Origin: Nemophila menziesii
Taxonomy: Eukaryota; Streptophyta; Magnoliopsida; Boraginales; Hydrophyllaceae
Direction of reading: 5' to 3'
Assembly (NCBI GenBank): GCA_029959085.1
Contig: JARWIR010000039.1
Coordinates: 1,860,001 to 1,924,000, forward strand
Length of the DNA: 64,000 bases
Positions 37,477 to 51,745 of this stretch are shown here, piece after piece. Position numbers and translations under genes: made by a program. A model generated the notes under the pieces. That model was not told the DNA's origin and did no database searches. It worked only from the letters and a program-made list of their open reading frames with translations. Numbering within the stretch: the first letter of the stretch is position 1; every line of letters starts with the position of its first letter.

Positions 37477-38443
37477 CTGAACAAGTCAAACAAGATACAA
37501 AATGTTAAAAAAACACAAAAAACTAAAATATGTGGATTCACTTAATATATCATATATAAATAAATTTAAATTCCCCAACCCTTGACCAGAAAAAAAACCC
37601 CAAATTATTTTGTCGTATTAAAATGACTACAATGTCCTAAATGGTTAATGGCATTCATACATAGAATACTTTTAAAATGTAATTCATATTAATATGTATA
37701 TAAGATTTACCATTCCTTGGATAAAATTTACTTTTTAATGTACAGAAACATACACTACCTTACATAAACAACATTATACATTAGTCTATTATGTCTTTAT
37801 AATTTTATCAAATCCCCCTTGAATCCATTTAAGTCTAAAACAAAATCATGTTCTCCCTCAATTTATTTAAAAACTAATTTTATACAAACCCCACATAGCT
37901 GCAACATTACGTGGCAAGAAAATCAAGCAAAGTGCACTTTTTATGTAAATTAACATCCAAATACAAAACAATTAACAAAGAAAAATTATAATATAAATTA
38001 ACCAGCGAAATTTAGCTTTGAAATAAGATGTAAAATTTGGTTTTTCAGAAAAGGAGTTGTAAACGGGGCAGGAGAGCATATATCCATTATAATCAAGAAG
38101 AAATAATTTTAGATCTAATAAATAAATAAACTATTTACAAGGGATCAATGCAAATAGATAAATAAAATCAAACCTGGCCAACATTTGTCCCTTATCGAAA
38201 TGGAATGGTCATCAATCAGAAAAAAGAAACACTTGACTGGAAGAGAAGAAGATCGACCGAGAAAAAAGAAAAAAAACATTGAAAAAAGGATTCATCAAAG
38301 TAATAAATACATTTTAAGTAACAATTAAAAGAAAATGATACATATAGTACAAAGTAGTACTGATTATTTTGTGTGTGTTATGTGTTATTTATATCTTGGA
38401 AAGGGTGGAGCCTAAAGTTTGATATTAGTTCGATATTAGGAAA

Positions 38444-38722
38444 GCAGGCGGCGCTAGGGTTTCTGATATCATAAATGGAAGAATATGTTATATAAGGCTA
38501 TCAACCAGATGAACACAGAACACAGTACAAACGATCCTAAAAACCAAACTCACCTTTGATGGCCCAATAGGTTTCAAAATTAATTTTTCTTGGGCTTGGG
38601 CCAATATATAGATTAGGACTAGCTTGATGACTATATTTTATAAATGTTGGCAAATTAGCTTTGTCTCTAGTGAAGTGACTTAATATTTATTCTATTGGCA
38701 CACGCTATTATATAGTATACCA
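38444..38722. promoter_or_regulatory. Bidirectional promoter-like block, unit 9 (B form)
   Basis: This is the B form with the 44 bp segment. The telo-box reads CTAGGGTTTCT on the plus strand, keeping the AAACCCTAG core. Site II elements are at 38561-38568 and 38590-38602. Confidence 0.48.
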
Positions 38723-38863
38723 CATTCTTATCTCATCTCTCTCGATACAATACAAAATCCTAGTCTCATGCCTTTTTCAATTTGTGTCCGATCTACCTCG
38801 ATACTCTTATAGTAAAATAACCTTCAAAGTACTCATTCATCTATCAATATAGTTTGCATTTAT

Positions 38864-38926
38864 ATGAGTTTCAATGTTCTAAAGTGGTTGATGTTTTTAC
38901 CATGCTTAGTTCTTTCTACTCTGTGA
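38864..38926 (+). pseudogene. Small ORF, unit 9 (start codon lost)
   Basis: The usual ATG is ATA at 38849-38851. An in-frame internal ATG at 38864 would leave 20 codons ending at the B-type TGA. Confidence 0.2.
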
Positions 38927-39589
38927 CATATATGTGTTTGAAAATGGGTATATAAGGCGTCATTTTATTTTTGTAATTGCATATAATTTGTTGAATTTTC
39001 ATACTATAATTTATTTGAAATAATTTACATTTAGGATTTTTTTATGATATTATTGAAATTTTTAATTCTTTTATTGTCTTAATATGTTTATTATTTATAA
39101 TAGAATAATTATTATGCAAAAAATTTGAGATTAAATTTGACTAAAGTATCAGTTGCTTAAAAGGTTTTAACACTTTAAGTTTATAACTATATGGTTTTTT
39201 AGATGGATGAACTTAAGTAGTTACAAGATTGTTGATACATTTAATATTGAGACATGATCGAAAGTACCGATAATAGAGTTGTTTTCATTAATGATACTAG
39301 TAAAACATAATATTTTGCATCAAAGTAGATATTGAAGATATGTTATTTTACGACATCTTGTATTTTTAATAAGGATAACACACAATTTATACACTTATGT
39401 TTACAAGTTTGGATTGATGATAGAATAATAAACATTATCCATGAGAAGAAATAGCGTTTTAAGATCTCTTGGGTCTTTTTAGGATACTGTTTTGAGATCT
39501 TTTTGGGCCATTTCAAGATGGTTGTGTCCTTCACAAGTTGCAAATATTTAATTCCATTAGAAAAAAATTTTGATGACACTCTGATAATC

Positions 39590-39651
39590 AAGTTAATAAT
39601 AAATTTATGATAAATTCCTCAAGTTAATAATAAATTTATGATAAATTCCTC
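39590..39651. repeat. 31 bp tandem duplication, unit 9
   Basis: A 31 bp segment beginning AAGTTAATAATAAATTTATG and ending TTCCTC is present twice without spacer, immediately before the unit boundary. Other units have it once. It explains why units 9 and 12 are the longest. Confidence 0.92.
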
Positions 39652-42082
39652 AAACAAGGGTGCTTATACGAGGGGTGAAATAGTATATTTTGTTCCATTT
39701 TCAATAATATAGTGGAAATGTTTTACTCTATTGGGAAAAGATCGTTACAACACATATTTGTAAATATTACTAGTGTGATTCTTATATATATAACCAAATT
39801 ATTCTAATATATAAGGATGTAATCACATATTGATCACATTGTGTTTTCTTCATTGTAAATTTACGAAGCGCTTGAAAAGTACATTTGAAGACCTTTTATT
39901 TTAATATCTTTACTAATTTAATGATTAATGACACATCATCCGAATTTTTTAAGTTGTATATATTCTAGTAAAATTACCACTTAAATATGAATTCATCTTC
40001 ATTTTTAAGGAACTAACCACTCATATTTCAAAGAAAGTATTTAATACAAAAGTGGCGGGTTTATTAATATGATCAACAATATAAGATTGTGAGTCGTTTA
40101 GACCATTTTGTCCCTTTACAAGAATGATTATATCGGGTGGGCTAGCCTATCTCACCCAAAATAACATGTTATTAGTCCTAATAATAATATTAGTATTGAG
40201 AATCATATTCTGAAACAATTAAATAAACAACCCAATAATATTCTTAAGGATAGAACTTCTATTCATAGTTCGATCTATCAAAAATATTGCACCTAAAGTA
40301 CATTTGCTTTACTCATAAAAAAAGTGAACTTGATGAAAAAATAAAGGAAACAATGCTTCAAATATATAACAAAATAAACATTATTTGATTTTTATTTTCA
40401 TGTTGATGTTGTACATTTTTTTTTGTCGAAATATTGTATTTGATATTTAATAGTTGGACAGAGAAAATGGAAGTTACTTTTGACAATATAAAAATGATAC
40501 TACGTGGTTAAATGAATGATTGGACTTGAAATAAATTAAGGCTTTAAGATTTAACTTTAAAAATTGTGGGGCATGATGTTCTGTGAACAAAAGATATTTT
40601 TTTATAAAATTAAGCTTTGGTCAAAATAAAATATTAAAACTAAGGTAGACAATTGTCTCCCTAATAGGAAGCCCTGATTGCACAAAAGCAAAAGAGGTTA
40701 GTTCCACCCTTATCTTGTAAATGAAACCTTTCAGTCCCCTTTTTATATTTTTCTAACAATGGTAAGTCTTTTTTTATTGGCATTACATTATTAATTTTAT
40801 TCCATGTGCCACTGTATAATTAATATTAATAAATAACTATACTGCCTCGTCTACCGTAACAGAACAACACTTATAACATAATGAAAAAACAAAAAAATAT
40901 AAAATTGTCACAAACTCGAAAAAAATATAGGACTTAAATATTAAATTTGCAAAATTAGAGACTAATTCCAAGAAAAAATTCAAATGTTAAGTTTGAAGAG
41001 TACTAACAATTAAATCATTTTTTTTATTCCAAAAATGTCAAGGACTATAACATTTTCATAGAAATATATTGCAAATTCTTTTTTAATTTTTATGTGAATT
41101 TTTTCTGCATACTAAATAGACTGAGAAATAAGAATACCCAACTAAAATTTTCAATATAAATAATTCCAATAAATAAAAAATTACATGTTTCCAATAAAGT
41201 TCAAGTAACATAATCAATCAAATTTACAAATAACAATAATATTTTTCTTCCTATCCACTAGAAATATCCAAAATAATGAAAAAGAGTATATCCATTATAA
41301 AGGAGAAATAATAAGCTATTTACAAGACAATAAAAAAAAGAATTGAACATTAACCTGTGAAAGAATTTTCAATTGAAATGGAATGATCAATCTAAAACAA
41401 AACAACACTTAAAGACAATAATTACAAAAGGATGACACTATATATCAAATTTAAGTACAATTTACTAGTGTGATGTGTAATGTATAGATAAAAAATAATT
41501 GGGGTTAGAGTTTGATATAATAAATAGTTGTGTTATGTGTTATGTACAATTAAAGGTATAATACTTATACCGATACTCGTATAAGTAACTTTTTTTATTA
41601 ATATATTTTTTTACCTTTTGGTTAATTGTATAAATTTTGAGTTATCCTTTTTTTATTATAACATAACATATAAAGTTGATTATGGTTTATTTTTAATTCT
41701 TTATACAATAAGTGCGATTAGTTTTTTTGTTATTTATATCATTTGTTGAATTTTCAGTTGTTTTTATTATCATAACATATTATATATAGTTAATTATTAT
41801 GTATTTTTATTCTTAATACAGTACGGTCCAATTGTTTTTGTTATTATATAGTTTATTAAATTTTGATACTTTATCTTATTTGAATTACTATATATTTAAA
41901 AAATTATGATACTAGTAAATCGTGATTTAGATGTATTTCATCTTTGTTTATTAAGAATTCTTTATTTCCTTTATATCTTTATTATATATAGACAAGCAAG
42001 AATAAAATATCAAAAGAAAATTTGTAGCTATTACAGTCTAAAACATTGACTAGACTTGACTAAGAAGCAAGAAAACAGATCA

Positions 42083-42312
42083 TCACTTCATCCTTTCCAA
42101 ACTCCCAGAAGTAGCTGCTGGGATACCTAGTGGAGTATAGGAATGTGAAGATGGATTGGTTAAACTCCCATCCCGAATGTTACTTCCTTTAAGATTAAGA
42201 TTATCTTAGCTCTTGTTGAAGAAATTATGCGTTTCTTGTTGTACGCACGATGACGTTAGCTAGGCTGGTGTAAGATTTGGATTTACCAGCATAGAACTAT
42301 TATAGGCCTCTC
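42083..42312 (-). pseudogene. Exon remnant, unit 10 (A' form)
   Basis: This is an A-type remnant with the additional loss near 42250 that marks the A' lineage. The join reads GCACGATGACG, two bases different from units 5 and 13. It also has TATAGG in place of TATTGG near 42137 and CAGAAGTAGC in place of CAGAAGCAGC. Confidence 0.4.
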
Positions 42313-42766
42313 CTGAACAAGTCAAACAAGATACAAAATGTAAAAAAAAAAACTAAAAAAAAAACAAAAATATGTGGATTCACTTAATATATCATATATA
42401 AATCATTTTAAATTCCCCAACCCTTGAACAAAAAAAAATCCAAATTATTTTGTCGTATTAAAATGACTATGATGTCCTAATTGGCTAATGGCATTCATAC
42501 ATAGAATACTTTTAAAACGGCATTCATATCAATATGTTAGATTTACCATTCCTTCGATAAAATTTAGTTTATAATGTATAGAAATATATACTACCTTACA
42601 TAAACAACATTATACATTTGTCTATTATGTCTTTATAATTTTATCAAATCACCATTGAATCCATTTAAGTCTAAAACAAATTCATGTTCTCCCTCAATTT
42701 ATTTAAAAACTAATTTTATACAAACCCCATATAGCTGCTACATTACATGACAAGAAAATCAAGCAG

Positions 42767-42882
42767 AGTGCACTTTTTCTGTAATTGACATCCAAATACA
42801 AAACAATTAACAAAGAAAAATTAAAATACAAATTAACCAACGAAATTTAGCTTTGAAATAAGATGTAAAAATTGGTTTTTCA
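42767..42882. other. Unequal crossover interval in unit 10
   Basis: Base 42766 has the unit 13 state (AGCAGAG, where unit 7 has AGCAAAG). Base 42883 has the unit 7 state (CATAAAAGG, where unit 13 has CAGAAAAGG), followed by ACATGGCAGG, also unit 7-like. The 116 bases between are the same in all three units, so the exchange took place somewhere in them. Confidence 0.88.
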
Positions 42883-43261
42883 TAAAAGGAGTTGTAAACA
42901 TGGCAGGAGAGCATATATCCATTATAAACAAGAAAAAATAATTTTAGATCCAACAAATAAATAATCTATTTACAAGGGATCAATGAAAATAAATAAATAA
43001 ATTCAAACCTGGCCAAAATTTGTCTTATTGAAATGGAATGGTCATCAATCAGAAAAAAGAAACACTTGACTAGAAGAGAAGAAGATCGACATCGAAAAAA
43101 ATGACATTGAAAAAAGGATGCATCAAAGTATTAAATATATTTTAAGTAATAATTTGAAGAAAATAATACATATAGTACATCATACTGATTAGTTTGTGTG
43201 TGTAATGTGTTATTTGTATCTTGGAAAGGGTGGAGCCTAAAGTTGGATATTAGGAATCCAG

Positions 43262-43487
43262 GCGGGCACTAGGGTTTTTGATATCATAAATGGAAAAAGA
43301 AGATGTTATATAGGGCTACCAACCAGATGAACCCAGTACAAACGATCCTAAAAACCAAACTCACCTTTTATGGCCCAATAGGTTTTAAAATTAAATTTTC
43401 TTGGGCTTGGACCAATCTATAGATCAGGACACTCTGGTGAAGTGACTTAATATTTATTCGCTTGGCAAACGCTATTATATAATATAC
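43262..43487. promoter_or_regulatory. Promoter-like block, unit 10 (unit 7 type)
   Basis: This part of unit 10 derives from unit 7 and carries the same TGGGCTTGGACC mutation. The GC-rich leader has one additional change (GGCGGGCACTAGGG). The short spacing without the 44 bp segment marks it as A form. Confidence 0.45.
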
Positions 43488-43615
43488 CACATTCTTATCT
43501 CATCTCTCTCGATACAATACAAAATCCTAATCTCATGCCTTTTTCAATTTGTATCCAATCTATCTCGATACTCTTATAGTAAAATAACCTTCAAAGTACT
43601 CATTCATCTAACAAT

Positions 43616-43693
43616 ATGGTTTGTATTTATATGAGATTCAATGTTCTAAAGTGGTTGATGTTTTTACCATGTTTAGTTCTTTCTACTCTGTAA
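43616..43693 (+). other. Small ORF, unit 10 (25 codons, candidate)
   Basis: It is intact and of A type, inherited from unit 7 at an offset of 14541 bp. Confidence 0.2.
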
Positions 43694-46600
43694 CTTATAT
43701 GTTTTTGAAAATTGGTATATAAGGCATCATTAATTTTTTGTAATTGCATATAATTTGATGAATTATCATACTATAACTTATTTGAAATAATATACATTTA
43801 GGATATTTTTATGATATACAAGTAAAATGTGTTTTAGATGTTTTTGATATTTGTTTATTGAAATTTTCAATTATTTTCTTTTCTTTATATGTTTATCATT
43901 TATAATAGAATAATTATTATGCAAAGAATTTGAGATTAAACTTGACTATATTATCAGTTTCAAAAAGGTTTTAACACTTTTATTTTATAACTATATGGTT
44001 TTTTAGATGGATGAACTCGAGTATTTATAAGATTCATAGATACTTTTAATATTGAGACATGATTGAAAGTACCGATAATAGAGTTGTTGTCATTAATGAT
44101 ACTAGTTAAACTTAATATTTTGCATTAAAGTAGATATTGATGATATGTTGTTTTACGACATCTTGCATTCTTAATAAGGATAACACACAATTTATACACT
44201 TATGTTTACAAGTTTTGATTGGTGATAGAATTAATAAACATTATCCATTAGTAGAAATAGCGTTTTGACATCTTTTGGGTCTTTTTGGAAGTGTTTTGAG
44301 ATCTTTTTGGGCCTTTTCAAGATGGGATTGTCCTTCACAAGTAGCAAATATTTAAGTCCATTAAAAAAACTTTCGATGACACTCTAATACTCAAGTTAAT
44401 AATAGATTTATGATAAAGTCCTCAAACAAGGGTGCATATAAGAGGGGTGAAATGGTATATTTAGTACCATTTTCAATAATATAGTGGAAATGTCTTACTC
44501 TACTGAGAAAAGATCGTTACAACACATATTTGTAAATATTCCTAGTGTGATGCTTATATATATATATCCAAAGTATTCTAATATATAAGGATGTAAGCAC
44601 ATATTGATAACATTATGCTTTCTTCATTGTAAATTTACGCAGCGCTTGAAAAGTACATTTGAAGACCTTTTATTTTAATATCTTTACTATTTTAATGATT
44701 AATGACCCATCATCCGAATTTTTTAAGTGTGATATATTCTAGTAAAACAACCTATGAAATTCGAATTCATCTTCATTTTAAGGAACTAACCACTCATAAA
44801 GAAAGTATTTAATACAAAAATGGCTGGTTTATTAATATAATCAACAATATAAGAATGTGAGGCGTTTAGACAATTTTTTCCCTTTACAAGAATGAATATA
44901 TCGGGTGGGCTAGCCTATCTCACCGAAAATAACATTTTACTAGTCCTAATAATAATATTAGTACTGAGAATCATATTCTGAAAAAATTAAATAAACAACC
45001 CAATAATACTCATAAGGATGGAACTTGATGAAAAAAGAAAGGAAGCAATGCTACGAATACATAACAAAATAAACATTATTTAATTTTTTTTTTCATGTTG
45101 ATGTTGTACATTTTTTTGTCAAAATATTGTATTTGATATTTAATAGTTGGACAGAGAAAATGGAAGTTACTTTTGACAATATAAAAATTATACTACGAGG
45201 TTAAATGAAAGATTGGACTTGAAATAAATTAAGGCTTTAAGATTTAACTTTAAAAATTGTGGGACAGAATGTTCTGTGAACAAAAGTTATTTTTTTTTAA
45301 ATTAAGCTTTGGTCAAAATAAAATATTAAAACTAAGGTAGACAATGGTCTCCCTAACAGGCATCCCTGATTACACAAAAGCAAAGGAGGTTAGTTCCACT
45401 CTTATCTTGTAAATGAAACCTTTCAGTCCTCTTTTTATGTTTTTCTAACAATGGTAAGTCTTTTTTTATTGGCATTACATTATTAATTTTATTCCACGTA
45501 CCACTGTATAATTGATATTAATAAATAACTATACTGCCTCGTCTGCTGTAACAGGACAACACTTATAACATAATGAAAAAAAAATAAAAAATTATCACAA
45601 ACTCGAAAAAAAATATAGGACATAAATATTACATTTGCAAAATTAGAGACTAATTCCAAGAAAAAATTCAAATGTTAAGTTTGAAGAGTATTAACAATTC
45701 AATCATATATTTTTTTATTCCTAAAATATCAAGGACAATTACATTTTCATAGAAATATATTGCAAATTCTTTTTTAATTTTTATGTGAATTTTTTTCCAT
45801 ACTAAATAGACTGATAACTATGAGTACCCAACTAAATTTTTCAATATAAATAATTCCAATAAATAGAAAATGACATGTTTCCAATAAAGTTCAAGTAACG
45901 AGTTTTCCAAACTAGGAGAAAATATATTTAAAAATAAAAAAACATAATCAATCAAATTTACAAATAACAATAATACTTTTCTTCCTAACCATTAGAAATA
46001 TCCAAAATAATGAAAAAGAGTATATCCATTATAAAGGAGAAATAATAAGCTATTTACAAGACAATAAAAAAAGAATTGAACATTAACCTATGAAAGAATT
46101 TTCAATTGAAATGGAATGATCAATCTAAAACAAAACAACACTTAAAGATAATCATTACAAAAGGATGACACTATATATCAAATTTAAGTACAATTTACTA
46201 GTGTGATGTGTAATCTATAGATAAGAAATAGTTAGGGTTAGAGTTTGATATAATAAATAGTTGTGTTATGTGTTATGTACAATTAAAGGTATAATTATTA
46301 TACCGATACTCGTATAAGTAACTTTTTCTATTAATATATTTTTCTATCTTTTAGTTAATTGAATAACTTTTGAGTTATCCTTTTTTTATTATAACATATC
46401 ATATAGAGTTAATTATGGTTTATTTTTAATTCTTTATACAATAACTGCGATTAGTTTTTTTTTGTTATTTACATCATTTGTTGATTTTTCAGTTATTTTT
46501 ATCATCATAACATATTATATATAGTTAATTATGATGTATTTTTATTCTTAATACAGTAAGGTGCAATTGTTTTTGTTATTATATAGTTTATTAAATTTTG

Positions 46601-46831
46601 ATACTTTATCTTATTTGAATTACTATATATTTAAAAAATTATGATACTAGTAAAATGTGATTTAGATGTATTTTATCTTTGTTTATTAAGATTTTGAATT
46701 CTGTATTTCCTTAATATCTTTATTGTATATAGACAAGCAAGAATAAAATATCAAAAGAAAATTTGTAGCCATTACAATCTAAAACATTGACTAGACTTGG
46801 CTAAGAAGCAAGAAAACATATCATCATTTTC

Positions 46832-47104
46832 TCAATCTTTCTTCTTCATTCTTTCTAAACTCCGAGAAGCAGCTGCTAGAGTATTGGAATGTGAAGATGG
46901 ATTGGTTAAACTCCCATCCTGAATGTTACTTCCTTGAAGATTAAGATTATCATACCTCTTGTTGAAGAAATTATCATGTGCCATCATTATTTTGCGTTTC
47001 TTGTTGTACGCATTATCTGGTTTGGCTATTTCTTTTATCGATGAACTTGATGTAACGGTAGCTAGGATGGCGTAAGATTTGGATTGAACCCTGATATGCC
47101 TCAC
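46832..47104 (-). pseudogene. Open exon remnant, unit 11 (B form, 90 codons)
   Basis: The translation is identical to that of unit 8, as expected from the block duplication. It is not independent evidence for selection. Confidence 0.4.
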
Positions 47105-48071
47105 CTGAACAAGTCAAACAAGATACAAAATGTTAAAAAAACACAAAAAACTAAAATATGTTGACTAACTTAATATATCATATATAAATAAATTTAAATT
47201 CCCCAACCCTTGACCAGAAAAAAAACCCCAAATTATTTTGTCGTATTAAAATGACTACAATGTCCTAAATGGCTAATGGCATTCATACATAGAATACTTT
47301 TAAAATATAATTCATATCAATATGTATATAAGATTTACCATTCCTTGGATAAAATTTACTTTTTAATGTACAGAAACATACACTACCTTACATAAACAAC
47401 ATTATACATTAGTCTATTATGTCTTTATAATTTTATCAAATCCCCCTTGAATCCATTTAAGTCTAAAACAAAATCATGTTCTCCCTCAATTTATTTAAAA
47501 ACTAATTTTATACAAACCCCACATAGCTGCAACATTACGTGGCAAGAAAATCAAGCTAAGTGCACTTTTTATGTAAATTAACATCCAAATACAAAACAAT
47601 TAACAAAGAAAAATTATAATATAAATTAACCAACGCAATTTAGCTTTGAAATAAGATGTAAAATTTGGTTTTTCAGAAAAGGAGTTGTAAACGGGGCAGG
47701 AGAGCATATATCCATTATAATCAGGAAGAAATAATTTTAGATCTAATAAATACATAAACTATTTACAAGGGATCAATGCAAATAGATAAATAAAATCAAA
47801 CCTGGCCAATATTTGTCCCTTATCGAAATAGAATGGTCATCAATCAGAAAAAAGAAACACTTGACTGGAAGAGAAGAAGATCGACCGAGAAAAAAGAAAA
47901 AAAACATTTAAAAAAGGATTCATCAAAGTAATAAATACATTTTAAGTAACAATTAAAAGAAAATGATACATATAGTACAGAGTAGTACTGATTATTTTGT
48001 GTGTGTTATGTGTTATTTATATCTTGGAAAGGGTGGAGCCTAAAGTTTGATATTAGTTCGATATTAGGAAA

Positions 48072-48350
48072 GCAGGCGGCGCTAGGGTTTTTGATATCAT
48101 AAATGGAAGAATATGTTATATAAGGCTATCAACCAGATGAACCCAGAACACAGTACAAACGATCCTAAAAACCAAACTCACCTTTGATGGCCCAATAGGT
48201 TTCAAAATTAATTTTTCTTGGGCTTGGGCCAATATATAGATTAGGACTAGCTTGATGACTATATTTTATAAATGTTGGAAAATTAGCTTTGTCTCTAGTG
48301 AAGTGACTTAATATTTATTCTATTGGGACACGCTATTATATAGTATACCA
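48072..48350. promoter_or_regulatory. Bidirectional promoter-like block, unit 11 (B form)
   Basis: This is the duplicate of the unit 8 block with all elements retained, including the 44 bp segment. The telo-box starts at 48082. Confidence 0.48.
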
Positions 48351-48476
48351 CATTCTTATCTCATCTCTCTCGATACAATACAAAATCCTAGTCTCATGCC
48401 TTTTTCAATTTGTGTCCAATCTATATCGATACTCTTATAGTAAAATAACCTTCAAAGTACTCATTAATCTATCAAT

Positions 48477-48554
48477 ATGGTTTGCATTTATATGAGTTTC
48501 AATGTTCTAAAGTCGTTGATGTTTTTACCATGCTTAGTTCTCTCTACTCTGTGA
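48477..48554 (+). other. Small ORF, unit 11 (25 codons, B form)
   Basis: It matches unit 8 except TGG to TCG (Trp13 to Ser), so one substitution has appeared since the block duplication and it changes the protein. Confidence 0.2.
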
Positions 48555-51500
48555 TATATATGTGTTTGAAAATGGGTATATAAGGCGTCATTAATTTTTT
48601 GTAATTGCATATAATTTGTTGAATTTTCATACTATAACTTATTTGAAATAATTTACATTTAGGATTTTTTTATGATATTATTGAAATTTTTAATTCTTTT
48701 ATTGTTTTAATATGTTTATTATTTCTAATAGAATAATTATTATGCAAAAAATTTGAGATTAAATTTGACTAGAGTATCAGTTGCTTAAAAGGTTTTAACA
48801 CTTTAAGTTTATAACTTTATGGTTTTTTAGATGGATGAACTTAAGTAGTTACAAGATTGTTGATACATTTAATATTGAGACATGATTGAAAGTACCGATA
48901 ATAGAGTTGTTTTCATTAATGATACTAGTAAAACATAATATTTTGCATCAAAGTAGATATTGAAGATATGTTATTTTACGACATCTTGTATTTTTAATAA
49001 GGATAACACACAATTTATACACTTATGTTTACAAGTTTGGATTGGTGATAGAATAATAAACATTATCCATGAGAAGAAATAGCGTTTTAAGATCTCTTTG
49101 GTCTTTTTGGGATACTGTTTTGAGATCTTTTTGGGCCTTTTCAAGATGGTTGTGTCCTTCACAAGTAGCAAATATTTAATTCCATTAGAAAAAGCTTTTG
49201 ATGACACTCTGATACTCAAGTTAATAATAAATTTATGATAAATTCCTCAAACAAGGGTGCTTATAAGAGGGGTGAAATAGTATATTTTGTACCATTTTCA
49301 ATAATATAGTGGAAATGTTTTACTCTACTGGGAAAAGATCGTTACAACACATATTTGTAAATATTCCTAGTGTGATTCTTATATATATAACCAAATTATT
49401 CTAATATATAAGGATGTAATCACATATTGATCACATTGTGTTTTCTTCATTGTAAATTTACGAAGCGCTTGAAAAGTACATTTGAAGACCTTTTATTTTA
49501 ATATCTTTACTAATTTAATGATTAATGACCCATCATCCGAATTTTTTAAGTTGTATATATTCTAGTAAAATTACCACTTAAATATGAATTCATCTTCATT
49601 TTTAAGGAACTAACCACTCATATTTCAAAGAAAGTATTTAATACAAAAGTGGCGGGTTTATTAATATGATAGACAATATAAGATTGAGAGGTGTTTAGAC
49701 CATTTTGTCCCTTTACAAGAATGAATATATCGAGTGGGCTAGCCTATCTCACCCAAAATAACATGTTATTTGTCCTAATAATAATATTAGTATTGAGAAT
49801 CATATTCCGAAACAATTAAACAAACAACCCAATAATAGTCTTAAGGATGGAACTTCTATTCATAGTTCGATCTATCAAAAATATTGCACCTAAAGTACAT
49901 TTGCTTTACTCATAAAAAAAGTGAACTTGATGAAAAAATAAAGGAAGCAATGCTACGAATATAAAACAAAATAAACATTATTTGATTTTTATTTTCATGT
50001 TGATGTTGTACATTTTTTTTGTCAAAATATTGTATTTGATATTTAATAGTTGGACAGAGAAAATGGGAGTTACTTTTGACAATATAAAAATGATACTACG
50101 TGGTTAAATAAATGATTGGACTTGAAATAAATTACGGCTTTAAGATTTAACATTAAAAATTGTGGTGCAGGATGTTCTGTGAACAAAAGATATTTTTTAT
50201 AAAATTAAGCTTTGGTCAAAATAAAATATTAAAACTAAGGTAGACAATGGTCTCCTAATCGGCAGACCTGATTAGACAAAAGCAAAAGAGGTTAGTTCTA
50301 CCCTTATCTTGTAAATGAAACCTTTCAGTCCTCTATTTGTGTTTTTCTAACAATGATAAGTCTTTTTTTATTGGCATTACATTATTAGTTTTATTCCACG
50401 TGCCACAGTATAATTGATATTAATAAATAACTATACAGCCTCGTCTGCCATAACAGGACAACACTTATAACATAATGAAAAAACAAAAAAAAATATATAA
50501 TTGTCACAAACTCGAAAAAAATATAGGACTTAAATATTACATTTGCAAAATTAGAGACTAATTCTAAGAAAAAATTCAAATGTTAAGTTTGAAGAGTACT
50601 AACAATTCAATCATCATATTTTTTTTTATTCCTAAAATGTCAAGGACTATAACATTTTCATAGAAATATATTGCAAATTCTTTTTTAATTTTTATTTGAA
50701 TTTTTTCTCCATACTAAATAGACTGAGATCTAAGTATACCCAACTAAAATTTTCAGTATAAATAATTCCAATAAATAGAAAATGACATGTTTCCAATAAA
50801 TTTCAAGTAACGAGTTTTTCAAACTAGGAGAAAATATATTGAAAAATAAAAAACATAATCAATCAAATTTACAAATAACAATAATACTTTTCTTCCTATC
50901 CATTAGAAATATCAAAAATAATGAAAAAGAGTATATCCATTATAAAGGAGAAATAATAAGCTATTTAGATGACAATAAAAAAAAGAATTAAACATTAACC
51001 TATGAAAGAATTTTCAATTGAAATGGAATGATCAATCTAAAACAAAACAACACTTAAAGATAATCATTACAAAAGGATGACACTATATATCAAATTTAAG
51101 TACAATTTACTAGTGTGATGTGTAATCTATAGATAAGAAATAGTTAGGGTTAGAGTTTGATATAATAAATAGTTGTGTTATGTGTTATGTACAATTAAAG
51201 GTATAATTATTATACCGATACTCGTATAAGTAACTTTTTCTATTAATATATTTTTCTATCTTTTGGTTAATTGAATAACTTTTGAGTTATCCTTTTTTTA
51301 TTATAACATATCATATAGAGTTAATTATGGTTTATTTTTAATTCTTTATACAATAACTGCGATTAGTTTTTTTTTTTGTTATTTACATCATTTGTTGAAT
51401 TTTCAGTTATTTTTATCATCATAACATATTATATATAGTTAATTATGATGTATTTTTATTCTTAATACAGTAAGGTGCAATTGTTTTTGTTATTATATAG

Positions 51501-51745
51501 TTTATTAAATTTTGATACTTTATCTTATTTGAATTACTATATATTTAAAAAATTATGATACTAGTAAAATGTGATTTAGATGTATTTTATCTTTGTTTAT
51601 TAAGATTTTGAATTCTGTATTTCCTTAATATCTTTATTGTATAAAGACAAGCAAGAATAAAATATCAAAAGAAAATTTGTAGTCATTACAATCTAAAACA
51701 TTGACTAGACTTGGCTAAGAAGCAAGAAAACATATCATCATTTTC

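Larger units (their letters stand above)
34719..39662. repeat. Array unit 9 (4944 bp, subfamily B)
   Basis: This B unit has the CTTATAAGAGG start typical of B, an open minus-strand exon, the 44 bp promoter segment and a 31 bp tandem duplication at its right end (39590-39651). The donor-like ATG|GTAAGT of other units reads ATG|ATAAGT here, and the small ORF has lost its ATG. Unit 12 is its near-identical partner at an offset of about 14542 bp and shares all of these changes. Confidence 0.97.
28226..42766. repeat. Higher-order duplication, copy I (~14.54 kb)
   Basis: This block runs from late unit 7 through units 8 and 9 to late unit 10. Landmarks recur downstream at offsets of 14540-14542 bp: the open exons at 32292 and 37204 recur at 46832 and 51746, and the small ORF at 33936 recurs at 48477. 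Matching includes private deletions and the 31 bp duplication, so this is a block duplication and not chance similarity of tandem units. Confidence 0.93.
39663..44434. repeat. Array unit 10 (4772 bp, three-part mosaic)
   Basis: The left ~1.5 kb is B-like. The middle is A' (with the ~38 bp exon deletion shared with units 5 and 13, and about 45 bp lost near 41210). From 42883 the right end is unit 7-like. The middle-to-right switch occurs inside 42767-42882. Left of it the unit matches unit 13; right of it the unit matches unit 7. This is the junction unit of the 14.54 kb duplication. Confidence 0.96.
44435..49259. repeat. Array unit 11 (4825 bp, duplicate of unit 8)
   Basis: It has the same length as unit 8 and is nearly identical to it, including the 73 bp deletion, the A-to-B switch and the open exon. 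The few differences seen by eye include GTGGTTG to GTCGTTG in the small ORF (48515) and small changes in A runs. Such low divergence means the duplication is much younger than the split between subfamilies A and B. Confidence 0.97.
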
